From Allolobophora icterica (taxonomy: Eukaryota > Annelida > Clitellata > Crassiclitellata > Lumbricidae), in the NCBI GenBank assembly GCA_963556255.1, contig OY744605.1:10181326-10245325 (forward strand): 64,000 bases of DNA. Reading direction: 5' to 3'. How positions within the stretch are numbered: the first letter of the stretch is position 1; every line of letters begins with the position of its first letter. Made by a program: the position numbers and the translations under genes. Under the pieces are notes generated by a model, which saw only the letters and a program-made list of their open reading frames with translations, searched no databases and was not told the origin of the DNA. Of this stretch, positions 44,579-55,536 are shown one piece after another.

Positions 44579-46027
44579 CAGGGCCGGTTTAACCACTAGG
44601 CGAACTAGGCGGCCGCCTAGGGCGGCACATTTCTGGGCCGGCAGAAAAGCTATACAAAGAAATATTTTTTAGTTTTTTTTAAACCACTGCCGCCGTTTTG
44701 CCAGTCCAGGGGCGTAGCCATACAAGGCGCTTAGGGTGCGTACATTCTGCTTTAGGACCCTATTCTTTCATTTTCCTCCAAGCGCGCACATTTTAAATTT
44801 GGTTAACTGTTCAATCTGATGACATTTAGCCGCTGACTACGGTGTTCAAAGAGCCCGTGTACTGCGTGTATGTCTCAGCCTCTCTGCAGTCTGAACTACA
44901 GTCTGTATGATGACGGATGCCTCATGATATCTGATACACAGGGCCACAGACGTACTGCATGTGTGGTATTTGTCTATACATATACTAGGTTACCCTGATG
45001 TGTCGGAGTAATTGACCTTGTTCGACCCCCGTCCCATAGAAGCGAACATCAACTGCACATGAGCCATATTCTCCCTTTTAGATGCACAACCACGGCATAC
45101 ATTTTAACGCTAAAAAATGCCTGAAATATATCTGCCAGGTTCGTCTGTCTTTCGCTCTCTCGCTCTCTCGCTCTCTCTTTTTCTCTCGCTCTGTCTCTGT
45201 CGCAGTCTGTCTCTCTCAATGTCTCTCTTCAAACCATGTGGCCTGTACGCTCTACAGTCTACATTGTCTACACACAATTGCAGTGTTCAAAGCTCTCTTG
45301 AAAAAGAGACTAAGACTCAACTGATGGTAAGGAACTTCTAAATTTAGAGAAGCAGTTCTGGTTGCTTAAATTTGCTAAAGAGAAAGCGTGAAATTAAAAA
45401 AAAAATTACATTATGTTTGTATAGACTTCGCACGTATACGTAGGACTAGGACTTAGTAAACGTAGCCATAGGAGTTACTAAGTGCTCAAATGAAACTGTG
45501 CACTGTCTCATTAATTAATATTTACATTTTAAATTCCCATTAAACGTGCTAGACCATACAGCATAGGCTGCATAGCTAATGCAGTTCCAGACTATTTCTT
45601 TAATTATGGCTAACTTCAAAATTTTAAATTTATTAAATGCCAAAGTTTTGTTTTATTTACAAGTAATAATGATTCTTAGATGATTACAATGAATGACGAT
45701 ACTAAATTAAAGATGCAGTACTCGGCTGCATTCCTGTGTGAAGCAGTGGCGTGGCTAGCTTTCTTGGGTCCGGGTGCAGAAGGTTCCGCATGGGCCCCCG
45801 TTGGTTCTCTAAGGCCTGTAGCCTTGCGTTCTTACCAATATTGTGGGCCCCTGGAGGTCGTGGGCCCGGGTGCCTTGCACCCCCTGCACATAAGGTTGCT
45901 ACGCCACTGGTGTGAAGGTTGCATTAACTTGATTAATTTAATATTAATTAGGCCTAGTTATCGCACTTGCCAGAGGCGCAGTGCGACAGGATCGCCTAGG
46001 GCACCAAATACTCTGGCGCCGGCCCTG
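44579..46027. mobile_element. hAT-type non-autonomous element, 1449 bp
   Basis: Ends CAGGGCCGG in inverted orientation; perfect 8-bp duplication AGACGCTA at 44571-44578 and 46028-46035. Contains a second MITE (45744-45909). No transposase seen. Confidence 0.93.
45744..45909. mobile_element. Nested hAT-type MITE, 166 bp
   Basis: Ends CAGTGGCGTGGCTAGC and, complemented, CAGTGGCGTAGCAACC; perfect 8-bp duplication GTGTGAAG at 45736-45743 and 45910-45917. Confidence 0.95.
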
Positions 46028-46447
46028 AGACGCTATCCAAAGAACCTACATGAAAGATTTTGTAGCAGAAAGCTTACCTGTTAAACAGCTCTCTTGCAGA
46101 ACGTTCTCCTAAAGCAGTTGCGTAGGAAGAGCCACTGTTCATAATATAATGTTACTATTGAAGTCAACTTGTTGATGTCTGAGGCGAATGTGTTTGACAT
46201 AAACACATGACAATGAGTGGCGTAGTTCTGTTGGCCTATGAAATATGATAATACATAGGCCTCCGTGTGCATCCTGTTCTAAAGTCCACAACCTTTTGTT
46301 GTAGCTGTTTACATTTATATGTATGAACTATGTGTGCGTGCCAATGAATATGTGTAGAGTTATGATTAAGAACCTTATGGCTGTGAACTAGAAAATATAC
46401 GACATTAGCAGATACAAGGTATCATTATCGACCTGAAATACCTGAAG

Positions 46448-46540
46448 CTGATATGGGAGGAGGCGGAGAGGCTGGCAGTGGACAGAGGAGAGTGGAGGAG
46501 ATGCGTCGCCCGAGGTGCAGACCTGCACAGGAAGGACTAA
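46448..46540 (+). pseudogene. LINE ORF C-terminal remnant
   Basis: 31-codon stretch (EEAERLAVDRGEWRRCVARG) ending in TAA, the kind of Trp/Arg-rich end seen in LINE reverse transcriptase ORFs. Confidence 0.5.
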
Positions 46541-46789
46541 GGCTAAGGCTAAGGAGATACAATCTCCTATCAGGCTGAAATATGATTCTGTTAGGATGGC
46601 GTATGAGACCTAAGGACATAGTTAGCGGTATTATAGCAGCTAGAGGCAGCAATACAATCAATATGATATACAACCAGTACAATCCAAGATGGTCGAAGTC
46701 TACTAATGAAAGAATGAATTAGTGACGAAACGTGGGATCTGGTGTCATGGAACAGAATGGCAAGGATGACTAAAGCCAATGCGGAGTAT

Positions 46790-47265
46790 TTAATACTAAG
46801 CAAGCTTAGGCAATGTTTTAGTTGTCGAAAAAGAACCAATGGGTCGATAATTTTACAGATTACCAAAACACACGAGCGCAGGTCAAACTCCTATTCGGCT
46901 GCGAGACGTGGTCGACCACAGAGGCCCTAACCAAGAAACACGAATCTTTCCTACATATGGTGCTTTGTAGTAGGAGAAGAATACTCTGTTATTGTCAGAA
47001 AAATCAAACTGTTTTTCTTCGGGCATGTTGCTCGCACTCCAAAAGACGAGGACTACCAGAGAGCCCTGTGAGTCGCATTGAGCAAACCCCACAGGAATTG
47101 GAGGAGACCACGTGGTTGACCTAGGACAACTTGAACTAGAGTCGTGCAGAAGTAGGCCTATCTCGCAGATCTAAATTTCGGCCTGCCTACAACATGGAGA
47201 AAGGCTGGAGATAGAACAGTGTGGCATCGCGTGTTGACACGGCTACGGTACGCCGAGTTCGTCAC
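46790..47265 (+). pseudogene. Degenerate LINE reverse transcriptase 3' region
   Basis: Broken frames on the plus strand include FGHVARTPKDEDYQ, WRRPRG and RTTWTRVV, then a final DRTVWHRVL. That order (GHV-R, RGRP-like, W...DR..W) is the common C-terminus of LINE ORFs. Several stops and shifts. Confidence 0.55.
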
Positions 47266-47345
47266 CAGATATATATACAGATATGCCTACAAACATACAT
47301 GTAGATGTGGATATGGACATGGTTAATAATATATATATATAGATA

Positions 47346-47348
47346 ATA

Positions 47349-47390
<42 letters not shown>
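47346..47390. repeat. (TA)n microsatellite
   Basis: Pure TA run after several TATAGATA-type units. Confidence 0.95.
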
Positions 47391-47392
<2 letters not shown>

Positions 47393-47412
47393 ATATAGAC
47401 ATAGGTATAGAT

Positions 47413-47480
47413 CAGAGTTTTCAAACTATGGTCCGCGGACCGAGGGGTCCTCGAAGGATAAGCCTATGGCGGCGGTCCGC
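47413..47480 (+). mobile_element. Partial hAT terminus
   Basis: CAGAGTTTTCAAACTATGG followed by TCCGCGGACC resembles ends of Charlie-type hAT elements. I could not find the other end or a duplication. Confidence 0.4.
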
Positions 47481-47892
47481 GAGAGCTTTTTTAAAATACT
47501 CATAAATGACTAATATAAGACTGTATGGTTTTAGCATCAACAGCCTTTGTTTTAAAATTCATACACTACTCATAGTATGCCTGTTAGAGTAACTGTGTGA
47601 TCCACACGGCTCCGGTTTGGTATTTTAGTTATTCTTGGCGTACTAAGTACAGTTACGTAAATGAGAAATATGGTCACGAACGTTACATTTCTATATAGTC
47701 TAATAAAACGTGTGTGTTTTAACAAAATCTAATAAATAATTTCTGCTTATCGGCTGTTAATAATTTCTGCCCACAAGTTAAGCGCGATGTAGGCCTACTG
47801 GTAATATGCTAGTCTATTTCTTGTTTGTGTCAAATCTGGACTTGTAGAAATTTGTGGAATTCGCCTTATTTTATTATTATCGTTAAAACAGT

Positions 47893-48110
47893 TTTTATAT
47901 AGCGCCCCTTGCAGATTGAAGATTGCTTATTCGGGAGCACTCTCAGCCCAACCATGGTCGAACAACACAGTTTTGAGGACAGCAAGAAACAAGGTCAAAT
48001 GACCAGTCGGTATTTGGCGAAGCTTGGTAGGGAGTTCATTCCAGGTCATTGGGGCATCCACAGAGAAGGCACGGCACCATATGGCTGTCCGTGCGCGGGG
48101 AACAAATGTT
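47893..48110 (-). mobile_element. LINE 3' fragment
   Basis: Tail motif TTATATAGCGCCCC then, on the minus strand, the C-terminal end of a LINE ORF. 47930-48050 is almost identical to 52925-53035 (for example ACCATGGTCGAACAACACAG). Confidence 0.7.
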
Positions 48111-48913
48111 CACTGACACACATTCACACATACATACAAACATATATTGCATTACAGAATCACAGCATTATGAACAGCCTATTGTTGTCTCCGTATGTGT
48201 ATATTGTTCTGTTTTTCTTTTAATAAGTTACGGACCTTATTAATAGAGCAGAAATACAGCAAAAAGCAATTCCATCATTCTCAGATCTTTGACTTCGCTA
48301 GAGAGAAGTTATCACAACTAGGCATCTAAGTAATTAACTGCCAGTTACTGGGTCCTTGCATACAGGTAGACGCTGTCCAATTAACAAATCTCCACTCGGT
48401 GAATTAGATGCGTTGGATATAAATATATGTAAATATTTTGTAAGATGCTTCTAACTCGTTCGTTCTGGTTTGGCGTAACGGATCTAATATCATCTCAAAT
48501 GGGCTGTTTCAGAATCACGACGAACTCTAGTATTTTACTGAGAATTTTAACTAAAGGAACTTTATCGCATGTTAAGTACACTCATCGTTTCTTTTGATTG
48601 CTTTACATCAAGTTATGTTTCAAACTCAAACTCCTGCAGCAAGAACTTTCATCGTATTAAGAACTCTTTCAATCTTAAAACTTTAAAACGCTTCTTTGTT
48701 TTTAATTTAATTCACGGATGGTCTCGCGAATCATCCTGTTACCGTCTCCAGTCACATGTATGTACTTATGCTACAAGCACCGCAATCCATTCCGGACACC
48801 TGGCTGCAACAATAGCCCTATTATGTACAAGCAGACAGCAAAAGAGAACAACTTCACAAGATAGGAAATTAATAACTACGTGCATTTCATTCTACAAATA
48901 AGTAAAAGCTCGC
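48111..48913. other. No gene recognised
   Basis: AT-rich intergenic DNA; nothing supported. Confidence 0.55.
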
Positions 48914-48965
48914 ATGTAAAGTAAGTAAGTAAGTATATTCTTTATTGAACCAGCTGCCAAACAGC
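48914..48965 (-). repeat. Retroelement 3' end with (CTTA)n tail, second copy
   Basis: Complement reads TTTGGCAGCTGGTTCAATAA then a CTTA run, matching 44430-44482. Confidence 0.7.
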
Positions 48966-49035
48966 ACTCTGGTGAACAATGTCTGTTGAATAGATCTTCT
49001 AAAGTAAATAAACAAACATACATTGGTATATCAAT

Positions 49036-51880
49036 CAATCAATCAAACATTTATATAGCGCCCCTTCAAGGAATCTATTCAGAGGCGCTCCCAGCCCAAC
49101 CCCGGCGAAAGAGAAAAGTCTTTAGAGCAGAGAAGAAAGCGGTGGATGAGTTTCGAGGAAGAGACCGCAGCTCAGAAGGAAGCCCATTCCAAATTTTGGG
49201 ACCAACGACGGAGAAAGCACGCTGCTGCATAGTAGCGGTGCGTGCAAAAGGAACAGAGAGATCACCACGGGTGGTAGAGCGAAGAGAGCGGTGACCAGGT
49301 GGAACAGAGGCACGAGAACAGAGCTCACGCAGATAGAAGGGAGCACAGCCAAGCTGACATTTCCAGACAATGGAGGCAACCCGGTAGACAATGCGTTGCG
49401 AGAGTGGTAACCAGTGGAGGACATCACGCATGTATTCAGAAACATGGCCAAATTTAGGTATGCTCCCAATCAAACGCGCAGCAGAACGCAATACGCGTTC
49501 CAGACAGTTCAGTCGAGTGAGGGGAAGCCCAATATAGAGGGAGCAGCAGTAGTCAAGCCGACAGGTAATGAATGCATGAACGAGAGTAGCAGCAGATTGG
49601 GGGGAAAGAGAGCGGGAAACAACGCGAAGCTGTCGTAGCTGAAAGTAGCAAGCCCGGCTCAGCTGCAAGATATGCGGAGAGATGGTGAGTTCTGAATCCA
49701 AGATGACGCCAAGATCTCTGACGGAGGTGGAAAAGACGATATAGGGGAACTCAGAAGTAAGACAAGCATGATCAATCTTAGCAAGCTGCCTAGGGGTGCC
49801 CAGCCAGATATATTGAGTCTTAGTGGGATTCAAGCGAAGGCGGTTGGAAGACATCCAGGCAGTCAAAGAGTCAGTGGAGTGGCACATGAGGCGGACTGCA
49901 GCGGCGGCGTCAGAGGGAAAGCAGTGGGTGTAAGCCTGTATATCGTCAGCATATAAATGGTTGGACAAAGAACAAGTGGCAAGAAGGCGACTGAGATCAG
50001 AGGTGAAGATAATATAGAGGAGGGGACCCAAAACTGATCCCTGAGGAAGGCCAAAATGGACTGGGGTCCAGAGGGACCTGGTAGAACAGTAGACAACCAA
50101 TGAGGTGCGGTCAGAAAGGTAGGAGGCTAGCCACTCAAGGGGCTTTTCAGATAGACCGAATGATAGTGACAAGCGATTGAGGAGGATGTCATGGTCGACC
50201 GAGTCAAAGGCAGCGCTGACATCGAAGAGTGCAAGAAGGGAGACTTGGGAGCGATCAATGGCGCCATAGAAATCAGAGAGGAGGCGAAGGAGAAGGGTTT
50301 CTGTAGAATGACCTTTGCGGAAGCCAGATTGATAGACAGGAAGTAAGTTATTAGCATCAAGGTAAGTCAATAATTGCTGAGCGACTAATTTCTCGATGAT
50401 TTTAGAAATAAATGAGACGTTCGCAATGGGCCTGAAGTGTGCAGGGTCCGAAGAGTCGAGACCGGCTTGCTTGAGGATAGGAGTAACAATCGACCTCTTC
50501 TGCGAAGCTGGAAGAGTACCGTCACGGAGCGAGGAGTTGCATAGTAGTGTCAGGAAAGGGAGGAGGACATCGATGTAATCCTGGAGCAAAAAAGGAGGGA
50601 GGGGGTCAAGCTCACAGGATTTCGCAGCAGAAGCCAAGATGATGTTGCGCAGCTCAAGACTGGAAACCTCGTGAAGAACTGAGAGCCGATGGTTGGTAGT
50701 AGGAAAGTCTGGCGGAGGAGAACCAGCGGTGTCGTTGCGAACCGATTGGACTTTAGCAGCGAAGTAGTTCGAGTAGTCGGATGCAGTAAAGGAAGGATCA
50801 GGCGATTGTGCTGATCGATGACGGCCGAGCAGGTCATTGAAAGTCGACCAAAGCCGCCGTGGGTCGCTGGCGTTGGATGATATCAGACGCTCCCAGTGAT
50901 CCTTTTCCTTCTCACGATGACGTCGGTGCATCCCACGGACGAACTGGATCCATGCTGACTGGTCGGTTGGCGAACGTGTGCGCTGGTAAACGCGTTCAAG
51001 ACGACGGGCTTGACGTCGAAGAGAATAACATTCAGCGTCGAACCAGGGGGAGAGAGGGTGCTGGCGATGTCTGACCGGACGGGGTGGAAGAAGACGATCG
51101 ATGATGGCTGTCATAGAGCTCTCATAAATGTCAAATAGTTCGGTAGTAGAAGAGCCAACAAACTGGCCCGGGTCAAAGAAGGCTGGAACAGCAAGGATAG
51201 CCGACTGGAAAGCTTCACGGTCCAGGCGCTTCCAGCCACGAGACTGACGAATAACATAGACAGGTGCCGTCAGGAAGAAGGGAATGTTAGCGAAGACCAG
51301 CCCATGGTCTGAAATGACGGGAGGAAAGATGTTCAGATCAGCAGGGACGCAGTCATCACGAGTGATGAAGACATCGAGCCAGCCGCCAGCCTGGTGAGTT
51401 GGAGCAGCGACGTGCTGGATTAGGCCATACTGTTGGAGGATTGAAGAGAATTCTAGAGTAGACGGCGAAGAGAGATCCTCCAGATGCAAGTTGAGGTCGC
51501 CGAGGACGACAATCTGTGTGTTGTACAGCGCAAATTGCTCAATTATGGCGGCGAACTCGGTGAAGAAGGCAGTGGAAACAGGAACCGATCCGGGGCGGTA
51601 GATAGTGATGACAGTGGTGGGGCCCAGAGGAGAAGAAACAGAGGCGGCGAGAACCTCAAACGTGGTGGGAGGAGAAGAGATGGTGATCTGCTTCACGCGA
51701 AGAGTGTCTCTGTAGAAGAGGACAATGCCTCCTCCACGAGAGACCTCTCCCGAAGTGTCGAGTCTAGGGCTGTCAAGCGAAGCGTAACCATAGGGTGTTG
51801 ATCGTAGCACTGGTACATCGAGAGAGGATTCATGCCAGGGTTCAGTGACAGCGAGAAGATCGAGAGCATTAACCATAATA
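49036..51880 (-). mobile_element. CR1/L2-like LINE, 5'-truncated
   Basis: A long endonuclease-reverse transcriptase ORF followed on the minus strand by a short 3' end (GGGGCGCTATATAAATG) and a repeated TTGA tail at 49030-49042. The 5' side breaks at a TA microsatellite (51879-51902). Confidence 0.9.
49075..51876 (-). CDS. LINE endonuclease-reverse transcriptase
   Basis: 933-residue open frame without stops. The N-terminus enters the APE-type endonuclease late (AVTEPWHESS, then GGGIVLFYR, VVLGDLNLHL and SDHGLV), so the first catalytic motif is missing. Reverse transcriptase motifs follow: RPIANVSFISKIIEKL, FDVSAAFDSVDHDILL, GLPQGSVLGPLLY and the catalytic YADD. It ends with the typical SVVGPKIWNGLPSELRSLP and a Trp-rich tail to the stop. 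The RT pattern (SAAFDSVDH, GSVLGPLL) places it in the jockey/CR1/L2 group; finer assignment needs a tree. Being open over 2.8 kb suggests a fairly young copy despite the truncation. Confidence 0.9.
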   Translation of the reverse strand: MVNALDLLAVTEPWHESSLDVPVLRSTPYGYASLDSPRLDTSGEVSRGGGIVLFYRDTLRVKQITISSPPTTFEVLAASVSSPLGPTTVITIYRPGSVPVSTAFFTEFAAIIEQFALYNTQIVVLGDLNLHLEDLSSPSTLEFSSILQQYGLIQHVAAPTHQAGGWLDVFITRDDCVPADLNIFPPVISDHGLVFANIPFFLTAPVYVIRQSRGWKRLDREAFQSAILAVPAFFDPGQFVGSSTTELFDIYESSMTAIIDRLLPPRPVRHRQHPLSPWFDAECYSLRRQARRLERVYQRTRSPTDQSAWIQFVRGMHRRHREKEKDHWERLISSNASDPRRLWSTFNDLLGRHRSAQSPDPSFTASDYSNYFAAKVQSVRNDTAGSPPPDFPTTNHRLSVLHEVSSLELRNIILASAAKSCELDPLPPFLLQDYIDVLLPFLTLLCNSSLRDGTLPASQKRSIVTPILKQAGLDSSDPAHFRPIANVSFISKIIEKLVAQQLLTYLDANNLLPVYQSGFRKGHSTETLLLRLLSDFYGAIDRSQVSLLALFDVSAAFDSVDHDILLNRLSLSFGLSEKPLEWLASYLSDRTSLVVYCSTRSLWTPVHFGLPQGSVLGPLLYIIFTSDLSRLLATCSLSNHLYADDIQAYTHCFPSDAAAAVRLMCHSTDSLTAWMSSNRLRLNPTKTQYIWLGTPRQLAKIDHACLTSEFPYIVFSTSVRDLGVILDSELTISPHILQLSRACYFQLRQLRVVSRSLSPQSAATLVHAFITCRLDYCCSLYIGLPLTRLNCLERVLRSAARLIGSIPKFGHVSEYMRDVLHWLPLSQRIVYRVASIVWKCQLGCAPFYLRELCSRASVPPGHRSLRSTTRGDLSVPFARTATMQQRAFSVVGPKIWNGLPSELRSLPRNSSTAFFSALKTFLFRRGWAGSASE

Positions 51881-51986
51881 TATATATATATATATATATA
51901 TACTTCTGTTTCTATCTACTTCTGTTTCTTTTCCTTATTAGTTAAGAATACTTAAGTCTTTTCAGAAACTGAACAGTCTCTCATTA

Positions 51987-52312
51987 GTCTTAATGAGAAT
52001 ACTCACATGCCATCGTAATACTGTGAACTAGATTGAGTTGGGTTTCCCTGCCTAGCGGGATTGCCATCCCTTTGGGGACGCCCTTTGCCATTGATGACAA
52101 ATTTTGCTGCAGTTCACTGTATGTTTTTTGATTGTTTGATTTAGTTTGTACAGATAATCTGATTAGAATCTATAGATATTACTTCAGTGCCCAGTTATGT
52201 AATTATACATTTCGGTTTCTCATGCTTATTGACTTGTCTGTAAATCTTTCTATTGTCCTTGTTGTTAACGATTGTCATCGATTGCAATAAAGAAGATATT
52301 GATTGATTGATA
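51987..52312 (+). mobile_element. LINE 3' end, opposite orientation
   Basis: Contains CCTGCCTAGCGGGATTGCC and, at its end, TTGCAATAAAGAAGATATTG then GATTGATTGA units. This looks like a LINE 3' untranslated region with its tail; no coding part is kept. Confidence 0.6.
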
Positions 52313-52838
52313 TATACCATATATATATAAATATATATATATATACCAAATATATATATGTACCATGAGGAAATTTGGTTAGGCGATCATTTCCCGGTCT
52401 TCAGCCCTTGAACCGGAAGTGGATGAATCACACAGTCCTTTACTCTGAGCACCAAAGGACGCGCTCATCTTACAAGTTACCCCGAAACTAAACTTTACTG
52501 CTTGGTGACAAAGATAAATGGATACATGAAGCCTTAATTAATGTTATTAACACCCCAGAAAATAATGCCAGGACAAAACTTAATGTTGTGGAGTCACGAT
52601 GTCCTTGTGTTACACATTTACGTCTTATCAAACACGAGTAGATGTGTTGGCTGTGTAGTTATATGATTTAATAAAATAAAATAAATAATTACCATAATCT
52701 AAAAATCTAGCATCATATGGTATAAAATACGTAGATAGGGTTTGGTGGAGACAATTTGACGTGTTGGATTATTCGATATAAAACAGAAAGTTACACATGG
52801 ATAAATCAAATTTCAACTGTTGGCTCAACTTCGTCCGC
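52313..52838. other. No gene recognised
   Basis: Starts with interrupted TA repeats (52317-52360); the rest is AT-rich and featureless. Confidence 0.55.
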
Positions 52839-53125
52839 TCAGATGTTCAGATTTTGCCGCACCTTGTGCCGAATGCTGCAAAGAGATACTGTAGTAGTTG
52901 AACTGTGAACTGACTCGGGATCACTCTCAGCCCAACCATGGTCGAACAACACAGTTTTGAGGACAGCAAGAAACAAGGTCAAATGACCAGTCGGTATTTG
53001 ACGGGGCGTGGTAGGGAGTCCATTCCAGGTCATAAGGGCAGCCAATCAGCCACAGAGAAGGGTCGGCGTCGCCACATGGGAGTTGTAGAAATAACAATCC
53101 TTTGGACAGAGCAGTGGGACCATGA
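52839..53125 (-). mobile_element. LINE 3' fragment
   Basis: The minus strand encodes TWNGLPTTPRQIPTGHLTLF and VLFDHGWAES, the C-terminal end pattern of the LINE at 49075. Nearly identical to 47930-48050 in part. Its 53089-53123 end recurs at 55182-55216. Confidence 0.7.
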
Positions 53126-53587
53126 GGCTCCAAATAGGGCCTATACCAGAATTCCACAAATTTTGATACCTTTGATGCTAATTTATTGAATATTTCGAAC
53201 TGAAGGAACCGAATGACATTTTTGCCTAAGCTGCTAGAACAATTGCTATGTTGAGAATGGGGCATCAGTTTCAAAGTAGCGGACATAAGATCCAACGCCA
53301 GTATTGTTGCATGTGGCACAAATTCCTATCAGGCAGAGAAGCAAAACATTTCTAGTTAACTTTTCCATTTCTTTTATAGTCATAGAAGACGGACGCTGAT
53401 GATCATGCATAAGAAATGTTTCAATTGTAGCAACATTGATTAAAAGCCAGACAGAGATTTTACCATCCTTAAACATTAATGAAATACGGAAATTACTAAT
53501 GTAAACCTAAACGAAACACAGTATTCGGTGTCTGTCTATACTCACTGCCAAAATGTACTAACATCTGACTGAATTTTAAATATCTAC

Positions 53588-54678
53588 CTAGTACCTAGGC
53601 CTAAACCAGATCAGGTATTCAGGATAAGCCTGGGTATCATCAAATATAACTAGGCTGGTCGGATTGGCGACGTTGTCAACTGCTGAGTCATATTTTAAGT
53701 TTGTGTTTTCTGGTTTCGATGGTGGTGCACTCATGAGCCGGGTCCCACGTATAGACACTCCTATTAGCACTTTGCATTGGTAGACGTGCTTCAAACCGCT
53801 TCCGTCTGATGAACTATAGATATTTTGTGCCGAGTGGCTGAAGTTCTTGGCAAAGTAGATCCCGGTTCCAATAATTCCTGTTAATAGAGAGTCAGTAAGA
53901 CAAGGTTTTAAGATTTTATTTATCATTTTAGAAACAAAACAAAAGTAACAAATTTACATGAAAAAGTGGAATAATGGTAGGCCCTATAAATTAAAACTCA
54001 ATACAGTAAAAGATTTGATTGTACGAATTGCTAATCTTGTTGCAAAGAAATGAAACCATGGAATTGGTTTGAAAACAGTTTAATCTTAGTATTCAAATTT
54101 TAAAAAATCAAAACAAAATAGTCAGCCCAACTAACTGTGTGTCAGTGACCATAATTTATAATTCATACGAAAATCCTAGAATACTGTAGCATGTTAATAA
54201 ATAACTTGCCACAACAATTGGTTAAACATATTTTCCAGAGATATGTGTCAGATGCAGATTGCCAATATTCAAACATTGTTTATAATGCTATTCTTGGCTG
54301 GTAAGGCTTCAAGGTGGATCCCTGAAGACTTGCTGTATATAGAGGCCTTAACCGAATGAAGAAATCTATTACTGATTTTATTTAGATTCAACACCTACTA
54401 AAACGTTTAATCGTTAGGATATTACAAATTCAGTTCTTAAGCCAAAAAAGCTTTTTCTTGTAAACTTGCTTAAACATCAAATTGAAATAATTATAGTCAC
54501 CATTTTGTCCACAGTAGCTTCGGCTAAATCCAGTTCGGTTGATGCTGTCCAAAGTAGTTGCGCTGCTGGTGCCATACCAGAGCGTCATCTCATTCTGAAT
54601 GCCTGGATTTGCTGCATCCATCGCTGCCTTACGTAGAACGTACTGTTTGTAAAGCATTTTGTTTTGAATACGTTCAAT
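53588..54678 (-). CDS. PARP14-type catalytic domain, two exons, partial
   Basis: Exons 54678-54501 and 53877-53588 join in phase 1 across a GT/AG intron and end at TAG. The product covers most of a PARP14-type ADP-ribosyltransferase fold: IERIQNKMLYKQY, LWYGTSSATTLDSINRTGF, RSYCGQN, GTGIYFAKN, KHVYQCKVLIGV, then a C-terminal AYPEYLIWF. The catalytic H-Y-(E/I/L) triad reads Y-Y-L: the His of the HGT/HGTS motif is Tyr, as in the inactive PARP13 (Y-Y-V). The N-terminal ART exon is not visible. The acceptor at 54678 is phase 0, whereas gene 4 exon 1 ends in phase 1, so the two cannot be joined directly. Either an intermediate exon was missed or this is a gene fragment. Confidence 0.72.
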
Positions 54679-54893
54679 CTGCGGATATTGAAACGTAAGG
54701 ACTGTTTATCATGGTCTCATATCAATTCTCTCAGATCAGTTGTTATTTATTAAATTATAATCCACTGAATAGTTTCAAAACAACACGTTCTCCTGTGATA
54801 CTTAATTGACAGGATTTTACCTAATTTACAAACAATTGATCAAACTGATTTGAATTTTCAACACCAACTGTTCGACAATTTCTGTCACATTTA

Positions 54894-55124
54894 GCCTGAG
54901 AGTGGTGGCTCAGTGGTAAGTTCGGCGCCTTGTGACCGGAGGGTTGCAGGTTCGAATCCCACACTAGCCGCTGCGTAGGGATCTTGGGCAAGTCCTTCAC
55001 TCGCAATTGCTCGTGGCGCTTCGGCGTGAACATTCCGGCACAGTATACCAATGCTGTATTCGGGAGCGCCTCTGAGTAGTAGTGGAGGCGCTATAGAAAT
55101 ATCCGGAATAAATAAATAAATAAA
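54894..55124 (+). repeat. tRNA-derived SINE with CORE-like centre and LINE-like tail
   Basis: A-box TGGCTCAGTGGTAAG (54906-54920), B box GGTTCGAATCC (54949-54959), centre CTTGGGCAAGTCCTTCACTC resembling the CORE-SINE segment, and 3' end GGGAGCGCCTCTGAGTAGT then GGCGCTATAGAAAT and AATA units. The end matches the 3' end of the LINE at 49036 (complement GGGAGCGCCTCTGAATAG, GGCGCTATATAAAT). Confidence 0.82.
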
Positions 55125-55216
55125 ATCATCATCATCTATAAACTTCCATTATAGCAATACATAACGATTCAGCATTTAAAAAAATAACAATCTTTTGGAC
55201 AGAGCAGTGGGACCAT

Positions 55217-55536
55217 TGTAATTCTAATTAAGGCATCATATCGTTTACTTATTTACTCTGCAGCCGGTCTATAGACTTAAGTCTAGTTTGAAAGGCCACG
55301 TCCATTCTACTGATTGCCATCCTTTTATGGCGATTCTTTTTTTAATCTTGGTAGAGTATTTTTCAGCTTCATCGTTGTAAAAACATTTAGCTATGGTTAT
55401 ATTTGAAGCCTCATGAATGACAGAGATATTACTGCCAATCTAAATCGTTAATATTTCCGGATTATGTGACCTACCGCAGCTTACAAAACGTAGCTCAAAC
55501 AGCTGGACTACCTCAAATTTGTTAATTGCTGCTTAC
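55217..55536. other. No exon recognised between the PARP fragment and gene 4
   Basis: AT-rich. I looked for an N-terminal ART or WWE exon on the minus strand and saw none. Confidence 0.5.

Noticed and set aside
54894..54970. Possible tRNA gene
   Set aside because: Good A and B boxes, but no paired acceptor stem, and it continues into a SINE body with an AATA tail. The same applies to 8607 and 34212.
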